Below are positions 11,301 through 22,299 of a stretch of 64,000 bases of DNA, one piece after another. The translations under genes were made by a program, and so were the position numbers. The DNA comes from Hyposmocoma kahamanoa (Eukaryota > Arthropoda > Insecta > Lepidoptera > Cosmopterigidae). Position 1 is the stretch's first letter, and every line of letters starts with the position of its first letter. The DNA lies in the NCBI RefSeq assembly GCF_003589595.1, contig NW_020653415.1, forward strand, positions 1 to 64,000, in the 5' to 3' direction. Below the pieces are notes generated by a model. The model was not told the origin of the DNA, ran no database searches, and worked only from the letters and a program-made list of their open reading frames with translations.

Positions 11301-14300
11301 AAATTCGACATTCTTTTGTCTTTTTACATCGTCATTTTTTTTAATTTACAATTTTTAGTGTCATGTCTAATAACCTCTGGTAAGCTGTTTAATATGTATG
11401 GAATACGTTTCTTTAAAGTCCTATCTCCATAGTAGTTGGTCACTCTTGGGAGTATAAATCTACCAGAGGTCATCGACCTTGAGGCCATGAGAACCATAGT
11501 GGCCTAATTCAATGGACAAGCCATAGTGGCCTATCTTACTTAGGCCAGTATGGCACCTCAAATTTAGATCACAGACTAAAAACCATAACAATGATTATGC
11601 TACCATCTAGTGAAAATTCGTTGTATCACTTTTAGGCCTTTCTGGTTCCATCAAAATGATCAATTTGAACTGGAAAAAATCATAAACTCAATATTGTAAA
11701 AAAATGAGTTAGGCCACTATGGTTCTCATGGCCTCGTATTATAGTTGTTATCAACCGTACACAATGAATGTATGATTGAAATGTAAGTCCTTAGCTATCA
11801 AGGGCATAGTTTAGTATGGGGTCTAGCAATCCATATACAAACATTTTAACGCGCTAGGTGGCACTTTGAAACTTCTTCTTGTCGTATCGATGACATGCAT
11901 TTATGCCCACTATTGCGGCCCAGAACTCAGTCAAACCGATCGCTAGTAACTATTAGTGACTACTAGTAGCCCCATGAAATCCTCGTGCGTGCAGGGATTA
12001 AGGCACGCAGGGCACGATATGAGGTGGGCCATTGTTTGAGTCACACCGTACAAACAGTTCAGGTTAGAACCATCAGAAAATCCCCGCCTGAAGAAATTGT
12101 CCTTGCTCCGACCAACCAGAGTCCAAAGCCTATTTAAAGACCTCCAGATCGGCATGGCAATTCGTGTCCAGAAGGAAGACTCTCAGAAGGCGGGACAAAC
12201 GTAAATGGTACTCTTCCGCGCCAAAGTTTGCATCTCGCCTGAGCCGGTTCAATGCTCGACACATTTGACAAAAATGTCCAACTCCTCTGTCTCTATTGCG
12301 GTGTGAAGTGATCGTGCATAAGCTGCCGAGTGTCGATAGCCATTTTTGCTCTTTCACAAGATGCTGCTACATTTCTGCGGATGTCTGGTGGCGCTATGCT
12401 AGCTAGTGGGTACAGCAGTCTTGCCGGGGTTGGCTTAAGATAGCCAGTTATGATCCGGCAAGTCTCATTGAAGACTGTATCCACTAATTTTGCATGAGTA
12501 GAACGGCTCCAAACGAGGCATGCGTATTCGCCAGCAGAAAAGGAAAATGCCAGCCCAGTAGTATGCATGACTTGGTGGGAAGCTCCCCACTTGGTGGTGA
12601 TGAGATTCCGCAGTAAATTGTTGCGTGAGTGTACCTTCCCCTTGACTGTGCTTTCACAATTTTTCGCAAGGCGTCCTGACGACTTACCACTTAAGACGAG
12701 TTGATGGGCTATCTGGTTTGCGGTGATCAGACTAGAAGATAAGGGTGGGGATGGATCACTAGTAAGCTTTCGGATAGTATTCCATGCCTTTTTACTGTTA
12801 CGAGTCATGTCAATATTAAAAACAGTGCTGATCCAACTATCTCGTCGATTTTCGCCTATCCCTGACAGCAGCTCCTCACCAACCAATGCGCTCTCATCAG
12901 AGGACGGGTCATCGCTGTATAACGACTCATACTCCTGCAGCTGTTCTACAGATTACCACACGCATTTGTACGTCTTGGCGGTCTTACTAAGCGCTTTCTT
13001 CAGCTTCAGAGTATTCGGAGCTTTGCGCAGATTTTGTGTTTCAGTACAGTCAGAGCTAAAACATGGACGAGCTTGGGGTCCATTGGGTACATCAGAGTAT
13101 GGTATGTAATACTTCACACCCAGACGCAAGACTTCGACTAGTCAATAGACTTTTGTTCGAATATCGCCTCCAGAGCAATGGAACAAGATCCGTCAAAGTA
13201 TAACTTGATATGCTGCCGTCCGTACCTATTTATTATATCAAATATGTATATTAACTTTTTGTGTTACAGCGTACGCCAATTATTATCCCAAGAGACTTCA
13301 CTGCCACGGATTTAGAAGAAGAACATCGTCTGGCGTACTGGCGTGAAGATATTGGCGTCAACTTGCATCACTGGCACTGGCATCTCGTGTATCCTTTTAC
13401 TTCTTCCAACAGAGCCATTGTGGCTAAAGACCGTCGTGGTGAACTCTTCTTCTATATGCACCAGCAGATCATTGCGCGGTACGTACGCACGATACGAAAC
13501 GAAAAATCAATCCAGCTCACGGAATAAAACCTTTACCAAAACAGTTTACCCGTTAAATTCGTTTTATTACTTTTAAAAATCAATCTTATTCAACAGTTAC
13601 AACGTTGAACGTCTCTGCAACTCACTGAAACGAGTAGTCAAGTTCAGCAACTGGAGGGAACCAATTCCAGAAGCATACTTCCCTAAGCTGGACAGTCTGA
13701 CGTCAGCACGCGTTTACGCCCCGCGGCAGTCAGATATGCGCTGGCAAGATGTGAACCGCCCTGCCGACGACTTAAATATTACTATTCCAGACATGGAGAG
13801 ATGGAGGAGGAACATTACCGAAGCAATTTCCACTGGAAGAGTGAGATTGGTAAGGATATTTACATTACCTTGGAGGCTGTACTTAGTACTTTATTTCATC
13901 TATGCTAGCCATGCATCCTCCTGATATCAAAAATTGGCATCCTGTTTGTACTACTTTTGTTCGACTTTTTACCGCTATCTCCGTAATTTTTCTAAGAGTA
14001 ATACGTAACAAATATTTTAGGAGGACGGTAGCACTCAAGACCTGAACATCGACATGTTGGGCAATTTGGTAGAATCCAGCATTTTGTCACCCAACCGGCA
14101 GTTGTATGGCGCTCTACACAACAACGGACATGTGTTCACAGCATACATGCATGACCCTGTCCATCGTTATTTAGTAAGTGAAAAAAAAATGAGGTTGTAA
14201 CCTTAGCATCTAGTTTCATGACTAATCCTCCTTAGTAATTTCCAATGCTGGAACGTGACCGAAGAGGCTTTTACAATGAATATCTATATGGTCCTTTGTC

Positions 14301-17300
14301 CCACTGATAAGAATACGCTAGCCTTGCGGAAGAAAGTATCGGTGCTGGCAAGGTACAAAAACTCCAGCTAGAAAGCGCAAATTCTTTAAATTCAATTAGG
14401 TGATTATCGGCATACTAATTTTTGTGTCTCAATTCTCATGAATGCCACACACTGTACAGGAAAACTTCGGCGTGATGGCAGACGAAGCAACGACCATGCG
14501 CGATCCGTTCTTCTACCGCTGGCATGCATTCATCGACGACCTCTTCCAGCAACACAAACAATCACCCTACGTTAGCCCTTATTCTCGCTCTGAGGTAAAG
14601 TCATCTCTACATCACAACCAATCAAACGTGATTGATAAATAATAAATACTGTTGACGGTTATAAATGGTTACGACATCTCTAGGTATGGCTATGAATGGT
14701 TGGCTATGAAGCCTTACACCCAGTAAACCATAGTAGTGGCTGTATATGGTATGGTCGAAATATACTAACGTCGTTCACGAATCACGCTTTACACACATTG
14801 ACTTACAATTATATGGACGTCGGGTCCGCGCTAAAAAGTGTCCGAACTTATAGGGCGTTAAAATCGTATACAGAGCGTCATTCACGGTTTAGTCTTCGTT
14901 TGTTTCTTCTGACAGCGAAGCAAGCAAAATAAGACAGTACTGCGATGACATTACAATTTAAATTCAACGTTTTAGCTTTTTCATATTCCTTTACATGTCA
15001 CTACGTTTAAATAGGTTGACTTGGGACATTTTTTTCGTGGCTTTTGTATTAGACCCGTCGTCCATTTATTTGTAAGTCAATGTTTACACAGGTTATTATA
15101 TGTTTAACTCCTTTATTTACTCAAAACCAAAGAGATGATTAGGGGGACATTTTTTTTTGTAATGTCCAGTGACGGGACGAACAAGTCGTGCGCCTAGAGT
15201 TGGGTCGTGGATAAATATCATTGGGATAAATACTCAGTAGAAAGATAAATATAGATAAATATCCATTTATTTATCCATTTTTACTCGATATTTATCCAAA
15301 AACGTGGATAAATATTTTTAATCGTGTTTTATTATTTATATAGTAAAACAAAGTACATTTTTAAGCTTAATTGTAAACATTGATATAATTTAGTAGCATG
15401 CACGTATAGTATATTGCTTGTTACACCTTTTTTCTATACGCAGCGATAAAAAGAGTACGTTTATTAAGTACCGTAAATCCCTGTATTTTTGCGTGAATCT
15501 TATAATTTTTTAAATGCGTAGTTTCTAAAAAAAAATCTCTACACACAATATTAAACAGCTGTCTAACATTTTGCATGAATTTTTTTTTCAAATTACTAAG
15601 TTAGTCCGTTATTGTACAGTTGTTCAGCTTCGTACTCGTATATAGAATATAAGGATTTTTGGTTGTTCAATATTTTATTTTTAAAAACTGTACAGACTTC
15701 GTTGGAAATACTTAAACATTAATTAATTCTAATACAAAGGAAATTCAATTCAAAATTTTGCCAAAGCCTAATTTCGCTACCGACTAATTTACATGAATGC
15801 GAAAGAGACGGAGAGAGCACTCGATGGCACTCAATGGCATTCAAAGGCACTCAATGGCACTCAAAGGCACTCAAAAGCGCACAAAAGCACTCGCGGGCAC
15901 TCATAGGCACTCGCTGGCACTCAAGGCACTCAAAAGCACTCAAAGGCACTCGCGGGTCCTCATTGGCATTAACTGGCACTCAAAAGCACTCGAAAGCACT
16001 CGCTAGCTCTCAATGGCACTCAAAAGCACTCATAAACAGACTTTGGCACTCAAAAACAGACTTTGGCACTCGCGGGAACGTAAAGGCACTCGCGGGCACT
16101 TAAAGGTACTCGCGGGCACCCAAAGGCACTCAAAGGCACTCGATGGCACTCAAAAGCACTCTAAGGCGCTCGCGGGCACTCCCGGGCACTCAAAGGCACC
16201 CAAAAGCACTCGCTGGCACTCAAAGGCACTCGCGGGCCCTCAAAGGTACTCGCGGCCACTCAAAAGCACTCGCGGCCACTCAAAGGCACTCGAAGGTATT
16301 CAAAGGCACTCGATGGCATTCAAAGCACTCAAAAACACTCAGAGGCACTCGCAGGCACTCCCGGGCACTCAAAGACACCCAAAAGCGCTCGCTGGTACTC
16401 AAAGGCACTCGCTGGCACTCAAAGGCACTCAAAGGCACTCGCTGACATTCAAAGGCACTCGCCGGCTCTCAAAGCACTCAAAAACACTCAGAGGCACTCG
16501 TAGGCACTCGCAGGCACTCCCGGACACTCAAAGACACCCAAAAGCACTCGCTAGTACTCAAAGGCACTCGACAGCACTCACAGGCACTCAAAGGCACTCG
16601 CTGGCACTCAAAGACAGTCACTGGTACTCAAAGGCTCTCGAAGGCACTCGAGGGCACTCAGAGGCACTCAACGGCACTGGTTGGCACTCAAAAGCTCTCA
16701 AAAGCACTCGCTACTACTCAAAGGCACTCGCTAGTACTCAGAGGCACTCGCACGCCTTGCTAACTCGCATATCTCTGGTGGAATAGCAGCCTAATCAAAT
16801 CTTTTCATGCGAATGCTCGCCGGTGAAGGAGGTAGTTTGTAATGTAATGCTCAAAAACGAATGTTTACAAGCGAATGCACGCCGGTGAGGGAGCGCCCGT
16901 ACATAAAACAATGGCAAAATGAGAAGTAATCGCACGTAATTATTTAATAAAAAATTTATTCTAATGAATTTTATTACAAAAAAACACAAAAAAATATTTA
17001 TCCATGTTTTAGAACAAATACACAGTAAAAATGGGTATTTATTGGATATTTATTCCTTGATGGTTATATATATTTAAGCTGCACGCCTGTCCATAACAGT
17101 TGCAATGTCACTCAGAGCTATAAATCGCAAAAATCTGAGAGGCACTGCCACTGCGCCCGTGACCCTGAGACCCTTCAAATCCGGAACAAAGAACCGGTAA
17201 ATGACATATCTCAGACCATCGAAAATTCCATCATGATTAGAACGTGCACTTAGTTAGGGCATCAACGACAGTACGTAACATTGTTACAAATTAACTCTAA

Positions 17301-18364
17301 GATTTTTGTAGTTAGAGAACCCAGGCGTGCAAGTACAATCAGTGGCCATCGAAAATGTGGAAGGTGATGGTGCGCAAAATACCCTGAATACATTCTGGAT
17401 GCAAAGCGATGTTGACCTGTCTCGTGGCTTGGATTTCTCCAATCGTGGACCTGTCTACGTACGCTTCACACATCTTAACCATCGTCGGTTCCGTTACGTG
17501 TAAGGATTACTATATTTCCACTTGTATTTTGCAATCCGATAATATTCTGCGAATTCATTATCGTAAGTAAATTACGCTTGTTACATAGAATTAATGTGAA
17601 CAACACCGGCATGGCTCGGCGCGCTACAGTCCGCATCTTCCTGGCACCCAAGTTCAATGAACGCAATCAGCCGTGGATTCTCTCTGACCAGCGGAAGATG
17701 TTCATCGAGATGGACAAATTTGTCACTACACGTAAGCCGCAGTAGTAACATTGCAATTGATAATTTCATTTTATCGTCGATAAAATTACTTAACATTCAT
17801 TTCTTCTACAGTAAAAGCCGGGCAGAGCACTATAAACCGTGACTCGACGGAATCTTCCGTGACCATCCCATTCGAGCAGGTCTTCCGCAACTTGAGCGTC
17901 CAAGGCGAAAACCCTCGGCAAGACGCTCTCGCCGCTTTCAACTTCTGCGGCTGCGGCTGGCCTCAACACATGCTCGTACCCAAAGGCACGGAAGCTGGCG
18001 CGCAGTTCCAGCTTTTCGTCATGCTGTCTAACTACGACTTCGATAGGGTAATGACACTCAAGCTTAACATTTGATACTATGTAGAGGAGATCACTGCAGG
18101 ACTTTCAATTAGCTTACAAATAACGTCATCTTACAGGTGGAACAAGATGACGGGCGTGACCAGACTTGCAAAGAGGCATCGAGCTTCTGCGGACTTCGCG
18201 ACCGCCTGTACCCCGACAAGCGTGCCATGGGCTTCCCCTTCGATAGGCCTTCTACCTCCGCCAACAATATTAACGACTTCATCCTCTCAAATATGGCGCT
18301 GCAAGACGTCACTATCAAACTGCAGAATTCCACCGAGCCCAACCCTAGGAATCCCACGCAATAG
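5334..18364 (+). CDS. PPO2: Prophenoloxidase, PPO2 type (copy A), complete, 12 exons
   Basis: Coding exons: 5334-5450, 6611-6806, 9932-10040, 10670-10787, 13270-13478, 13597-13849, 14021-14173, 14460-14594, 17312-17499, 17589-17731, 17812-18047, 18137-18364. All introns are GT-AG and the joined frame is open for 694 residues, the normal PPO length. The product is a type-3 copper zymogen which, once cleaved, oxidises phenols to quinones for melanization. Seen: no signal peptide, as usual for insect PPO; the activation site NNRFGED with Arg53-Phe54; a CuA site HHWHWH (213-218) plus H244; a CuB site LHNNGH (H367, H371) plus H407; the gate Glu394; and the GCGWP thioester-like motif near 587-591. 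The start MADEF follows a conserved leader shared with copy B. The [13 protein letters not shown] beginning points to the PPO2 rather than the PPO1 branch. The ancestral exon plan is kept despite large insertions in introns 2, 4 and 8. Confidence 0.95.
5545..5640 (+). repeat. Fragment of a tRNA-derived SINE (3' body)
   Basis: TTTGTGGTTGTCTATGTGCG followed by TCCATGGAACCCGCTCG matches the body of the fuller SINE at 33390-33600. It lies in intron 1 of PPO copy A and lacks the tRNA head. Confidence 0.5.
5690..5860 (+). repeat. Dispersed repeat with AATTA-rich head, intron 1 of copy A
   Basis: An AAATTAAATT-type simple repeat leads into GGACTTTATTCATCAAACAC and then a TATGAGCTATGAGTGATGGAA block. 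The same order occurs at 25434-25615 in intron 2 of copy B. The two introns are not homologous, so this is an interspersed repeat, class unknown. Confidence 0.5.
6900..7840. other. Intron 2 of PPO copy A, plain part
   Basis: AT-rich intronic DNA between exon 2 and the MITE at 7842. No repeat or exon was recognised. Confidence 0.5.
7842..8601. mobile_element. MITE with Harbinger-like TTA target duplication
   Basis: The ends are AGGCCTATTTAGAT (left) and, reversed, AGGCCCATTTAGAT (right), matching at 13 of 14 bases; similarity continues through AGAGAGTTT. TTA flanks both sides (7839-7841, 8602-8604). Many CGATAATCGC and TACGATTATCG palindromes fill the interior. The 760-bp size, absence of coding capacity and three-base TTA duplication suggest a non-autonomous PIF/Harbinger element. 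Confidence 0.75.
8640..8865 (+). repeat. tRNA-derived SINE, intron 2 of copy A
   Basis: The head has a pol III A box (TAGCTCTGTTGGTAGAGTGG) and B box (AGTTCGAGTCC), the spacing of a tRNA gene. The tail reads TTGTATTAATAATTATAACAA then AGAGTAATTTCACA and ends in an AATAAAATC-rich stretch. The tail is shared with copies at 22300-22410 (-), 40925-41115 (+) and 44135-44180 (-), which establishes a family. It is not a functional tRNA: the acceptor stem is not closed and there is no proper anticodon arm. Confidence 0.7.
8884..9924 (+). mobile_element. Penelope-like element remnant with inverted end repeats and 16-bp target duplication
   Basis: The body is bracketed by an inverted repeat: left arm 8890-8985 (reading inward TTTTTTCAAACAAACCGACG) and right arm 9755-9840 as its complement. 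It is flanked by GACAAAGATTATATTT (8884-8899) and GACAAAGATAATATTT (9909-9924), one mismatch in 16. The coding remnant at 9083-9556 carries a GIY-YIG nuclease, the hallmark of Penelope-like elements. The reverse transcriptase part is gone. The right end lies directly before exon 3 of PPO copy A. Confidence 0.7.
9083..9556 (+). pseudogene. GIY-YIG endonuclease end of a Penelope-like polyprotein
   Basis: The open frame runs from [19 protein letters not shown] (the linker region of the family) into [28 protein letters not shown] and VKEH. That is a GIY-YIG domain in the variant form GVYKL...SYIGQT, with the helix Arg region and conserved His. The frame ends at a TAA at 9554-9556. There is no start codon of its own, since the upstream polyprotein is deleted. 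In the intact family this nuclease nicks DNA to prime reverse transcription. Confidence 0.75.
11481..11735. mobile_element. 255-bp MITE with perfect long terminal inverted repeats
   Basis: GAGGCCATGAGAACCATAGT opens a 27-bp inverted repeat (11481-11507) whose exact complement ends at 11735. A third, imperfect TAGTGGCCTAT copy lies inside near 11525. No target duplication is obvious. It lies in intron 4 of copy A. A perfect TIR implies a recent insertion. The superfamily is not assigned. Confidence 0.7.
11930..13130 (-). mobile_element. Non-LTR retrotransposon remnant with its polymerase core deleted
   Basis: Reading the minus strand, 12886 to about 12660 encodes the linker before a LINE reverse transcriptase (SRKAWNTI-type motif seen as [12 protein letters not shown]). 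It then joins directly to the region after the polymerase ([39 protein letters not shown]). The last part (12155-11940) gives the zinc-like tail [12 protein letters not shown]. The palm domain with YADD is missing, so an internal deletion removed the core. It lies antisense in intron 4 of PPO copy A. Confidence 0.75.
13136..13232 (+). repeat. Dispersed repeat shared with 50565-50655
   Basis: CTTTTGTTCGAATATCGCCTCC followed by GCAA.GGAACAAGAT.CGTCAA and TGATATGCTG occurs again at 50565-50655 in the same orientation. It sits about 40 bp before exon 5 of copy A. Class unknown. Confidence 0.5.
15190..15335. repeat. GATAAATAT motif cluster, left of the minisatellite
   Basis: GGATAAATAT or its complement ATATTTATCC recurs about eight times in 140 bp. 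A matching but inverted set (ATATTTATCCATG, ATTTATTGGATATTTATT) lies at 16988-17060. Both sets contain CCATTTTTACT or its complement. The two clusters may be the subterminal regions of one DNA transposon enclosing the minisatellite. Confidence 0.45.
15800..16770. repeat. Minisatellite of about 95 ten-base units
   Basis: Nearly every ten bases the core GGCACTC recurs, followed by a variable trinucleotide (AAA most often, also GCG, GCT, GAA, ATG). Single-base slips occur near 15925 and 16325. Because ten is not a multiple of three and the unit lacks stops, all three plus frames stay open over long stretches and give a 10-residue pattern such as [10 protein letters not shown]. This is a repeat artefact, not a gene. 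It lies in intron 8 of PPO copy A. Confidence 0.9.
17072..17195 (+). repeat. Second copy of the dispersed repeat found before PPO copy A
   Basis: GCTGCACGCCTGTCCATAAC, then AGAGCTATAAATCGCAAAAA and a GGCACTGCCACTGCGCCCGT block, as at 4850-5125. It begins right after the right GATAAATAT cluster, in intron 8. Confidence 0.6.
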
Positions 18365-18840
18365 ACGACGGCATTTTTTCGACGAGGCAATACGTTCTAA
18401 AACAACTTGAGATGTTTAGATACCACCACTTAAGATTTTAAAAGAATAATGAAACAAATTGTGTTTTTGTGCTTTCTTGTGTAATCATTGCGGACATATA
18501 TATCCATACCTAAAACATTATTTAGGAGACAGTTAATAATTTATTTTTACTAAGAAAATTGATAGTGAATAAAAGCTATTCAGGTTGTTTTAGTGTAATT
18601 GGAAAATTCAATAGGTTTGAGTGTTCATTAGGAGAATTAAGTAAGTTTCATTTATAAATAGAAAGGTTGATAGAATTAAGTTTAATGAATTGTTAAGATT
18701 TTTGTACATATCAGTTATTGTTAAGTTAGACCCAAGTATAATTATAAATGACGTTGCCGTTGTTAAGGCAATAGAGAAGTTTAATACAGAAGTATAATAC
18801 AAGCAAGAAATAAAATGCAATGTATCTTTTATTTCCACGA
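18365..18840 (+). terminator. 3' UTR and poly(A) signals of PPO copy A
   Basis: After the TAG at 18362-18364 there is an early AATAAA near 18569 and a distal one at 18809-18814 inside AAGCAAGAAATAAAATGCAA. The distal block is conserved in copy B (44029-44034) and at the left edge of the window (172-177). Conservation in all three suggests that the distal signal is used. Confidence 0.6.
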
Positions 18841-18849
18841 AGAATTTGC

Positions 18850-19600
18850 AACCATTGTAAACATGAGAGTATGGTCGTTACGGAAAGGGACAACAAAAGA
18901 AATAGTTTTGACATTCCAAGTTTTTTTTTACAACATGTAAAAATATCTTTGTTAGCAGATTCATGTATCTAAACGCATGATTGAATCTCATCATAATAAA
19001 ATACACTAGACGTAACGCCATACCAACCAATGCTTGAAGACTGCACGAAAAGTGTACTTTGGATACAGCCAGCCCAATATTAATATGGTTGCATAAGTTG
19101 CACTACATAAGTGTTGACTCTATAGTGTGAATTAGAGTGTGCAGAGATGCGCGTGAGTTTATGAGCATATTGTACCTCGTTTATAAAAAAAGACTACATA
19201 TAACGGCATCCTCTATCGTGGCAAATATAGACCCTTAGCTTGCAGTGAAACGTGTGGAAAGATTAATCTGCTGCAATATTTCTGGAACTGCATCGAACCC
19301 TACTCACAAAGATTATTAAAAAATCCTGTCAGACCAAACTTTTCGGATGAAGCTTTAGCAATGATGTGTTTGAATATTCCAATATTGCAGAACAAAAACT
19401 CCGATGTGTCAATTTTATATAGGTAGTTTTGGAGAAAACTTACTTGAAAGTTCTTCGATTTTTTCGTAAAAATTTTCGTAAAAATCATACTGTTCAAACA
19501 CGTGTACATCGATCTCGTTCTCTAGCACTGTTCATGTCTGATTTTGAGTCGTTATTAGTAGTCCCAAATATAACATAAGTATTGAGAAAAATTATATTGA
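18850..19600. other. Intergenic DNA between the PPO copies, nothing recognised
   Basis: AT-rich, with short unconnected open stretches. Similarity to the downstream flank of the other PPO copies fades after about 18870. Confidence 0.45.
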
Positions 19601-20560
19601 GGTTAATACTCAATTCAATTTTAATATCAATGATTGGAACGAGTGGCATCACATATACACTGATGTGTCGAAAACGACCAGTGACCAATGTGTAGGAATT
19701 GGGGTAATGCATGAGCATTACGTGATACATATACAATACAACAGGTTAAGCTTCCCCCGAGATTTTCGTGTTTACAAGTGAATGCTTCGGTCTCTTTAAG
19801 GCAATAGAATATAACTTCTACTCGTAGGTAATTGCAGTAAAACTATTATTTTTTCAGACTCAAAAAGTGCTTTGCAAACCCTTAAGAAATTTCCTTTTAA
19901 AATGAAACCCTACTATCCTTAAATTTTCTAAATAGGGAAATAATTGCTACTGTGTAAACCTAGAGGCTACTCTGTTATTTTTGTGTGTTCATCCCCAGTC
20001 ACCGTGGTATTGTAGGTAATGAGAAGGCCGATCAGTTAGCTAACGCTGCTTCCACTTGCGGAGACATGTTCCCTTGCAAAAAAATATTGCCATTACTTGA
20101 TGGCTCTGTCCAAAGTTTATCTTCTGGACTCCTGGAATAAACTTTGGGAAGAGAGAGCTCGATCGAAAGGTAGATTTTACGTTAATATTCAACCTCACAT
20201 TCCCATAAAGTCATGGTTTTATAAGATAAAGTCAGCCAAAAGTTCTACTTCTGTAATTACTCGTATGCCTCTTGGACATACATGTACTCCTCTCCACCTA
20301 GCTAGACTTCATATTATAGACAGCGATTTATGCGAGTGTGGTGATGATCTGGGGGACTTAGATCACATCTTTTTCTCTTGTTCCCGATTTGACCGTTCCT
20401 TCTTCCTCTAACAACTCCTATCTTTACATGTTCCTTTACTTACCCGTGTGTCATGCCTCCTCATGTATCCTATTCTCTTTTATTTATTACATTCATTTAT
20501 TATTGTTAATGATATAAAAATTTAGTCCGGTACGGTGTCAGAAAGTTACGGCAGCCCAAT
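19600..20560 (+). mobile_element. Second degenerate LINE with RNase H
   Basis: Pieces in different frames resemble the element at 690-3720: a IYTDVSKT-like start of RNase H near 19655, IFSDSKSALQTLKKFPFKMK near 19850-19910, and FIPSHRGIVGNEKADQLANA near 19990-20045. The tail then runs from 20097 (VYLLDSWNKLW, RMPLGHTCTPLHLARLHI, CECGDDLGDLDHIFFSC), the same zinc-like ending. Frameshifts and stops show that it is dead. Confidence 0.7.
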
Positions 20561-20984
20561 ATCCAGAGTCTGGTCCAAGGCACATCGCAGGCTGTTTAAT
20601 TTATAAAGTTTGTCAATTTTCCCCTTCTCTCATATTTAGGCCCGTGTCCAGCAATTGGACATATAAATAGGTTGATGCTAATGACGATGAAATGTATTAT
20701 TATTATGTTTTTTATTCTCAAGTCAAGCACCTAAATGCAGTGTAATTATATTAGAATCTAAAATAGATATCCAAAACAATAACAATAATGGTGGAATATA
20801 AGGACTCTACTGTTGTAATTTGATTATCAAGATTGTCAATTACCTATGCATCTACTCGTAGCGCCACCACTTCTATTATAGGTACAATAATCTAATGTGC
20901 TGGGTATAGCCCTTCTAAATGAAGTACGATTTTTCGATATCGTCACGGTTGGCAGGAAGAATAACGTCTGCACATGAGGAAACA

Positions 20985-21200
20985 GCCTCTGCCCATCATT
21001 ATCATTTCGCCCACTGCTGGGCATAGGCCTGCCCCTACTAGCGGTCCTGCGCTGCTTACATCCAGCGGATTCCCGAAACTTTCACAAGGTCATCATTCCA
21101 CCATGTGGGTAGTCTACCCACTATGCGTCTTTTTGTACGATCACTATTCGAGAACTCTTGGTCCCTTTATCTATCCGCCTATCATGTAGTGCCCAACGAT
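20985..21200 (+). repeat. Dispersed repeat with CCCACTGCTGGGCATAGGCC
   Basis: The block TTTCGCCCACTGCTGGGCATAGGCC is followed by a CACCATGTGGGTAGTCTACC block. The sequence style is that of a common insect LINE non-coding terminus. Only one copy was recognised in the window, so the family assignment is from general knowledge. Confidence 0.4.
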
Positions 21201-21554
21201 TTTTACTGGTGGTGGTTGAGTTCTTTGTCTATACAGAATAGGTCGATACCTAACCTGTGTACACGTGCAGCACTATTCCGCGTTCCGAATAATAGGATTA
21301 GAATAAGGGGAGAGTTAGCATAATAACAGGTATAGAAAACTCACGGCTAGTAATATACATATTTGAAATTACTAAACTAGTAAAAATTTGAAAATTAAAA
21401 TTGAATTGAATTAATAAATGAATGAATGAAAGAATTTTATTTCAGACAGTTTTAGGTATAGTTACATGTACATATGGTGTTAGTAGGTACTTACAACTTG
21501 TGAATAGAAAGAAAAGTGTTCATTTTCATGAACAAGGATGGACATCCAATACTT

Positions 21555-21750
21555 AAGGATTGGGCTGTCCATCCTCTCTGCTACCTATCACCTTAAGAAG
21601 ACTGTTGGTGCTGCCTCTCACTCTGGCCAACAGGAATGCCACTCTCTTGCGAACGACGGCCTGAAAACTGTCAATCCTAGCCTCCGCAAACATCCCTGAG
21701 GCACTACAGCGTCGAGACAGCCCCAGCAGTCCCCTGAGGGCGTTTTCGAA
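21555..21750 (-). mobile_element. C-terminal end of a LINE polyprotein
   Basis: The minus strand reads ALRGLLGLSRRCSASGMFAE, then ARIDSFQAVVRKRVAFLLAR and SREDGQP before the stop. This matches the ending of the element at 45806-46330 (PRFCSASGMFAQTRTDDFYA). It is a 5'-truncated copy of one LINE family. Confidence 0.65.
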
Positions 21751-22299
21751 TTATGCGTTTGTTCGCGAATAGCCCACAACACAGTGTTTTATTTTTATTT
21801 ACGGGCATTCATCCTTGTTACCCATGACCCTATATGAAGCCACGAGTGGAGTTGGGGCCCACACACGACGTTCCAGAGACGCGCACCTCTTACGCAATGT
21901 GGCGTCAAAACCGCCACGCGAGTGTCAGCAAACAGCAATGGACTAAAAATACCTACTTCCTTCCTGCAAATAGAAAGAACTCCCATTTTCCATGAGGCGA
22001 CGTATGACAGTATCCCAAAAACAATAACGTGGAATTTTAACAAAAAGCATAAAAAAACAAATTCAATTTAGGTTTAGGTTTAGTTAGTAACGGAAGCAGC
22101 CACTGATTACGCGACCCCACAACAACATATTTACATTTATATTTTGAAATTACATTACGAAGTTCTATTAAACCATCAAGTGAATTTCGTGTGTGTTACT
22201 GCATGTGAGGTGAAATATTACGATTATACTACGATTTTTTTAATATGAAAGCATTTTTAATTATTTTTTATAAACTAAATTAATGATATGAAAAGTATT

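Noticed and set aside
15797..16786. Overlapping long open frames with a decapeptide repeat, up to 257 residues
   Set aside because: They arise from the stop-free ten-base minisatellite in three frames; there is no consistent frame across unit slips and no codon signal.
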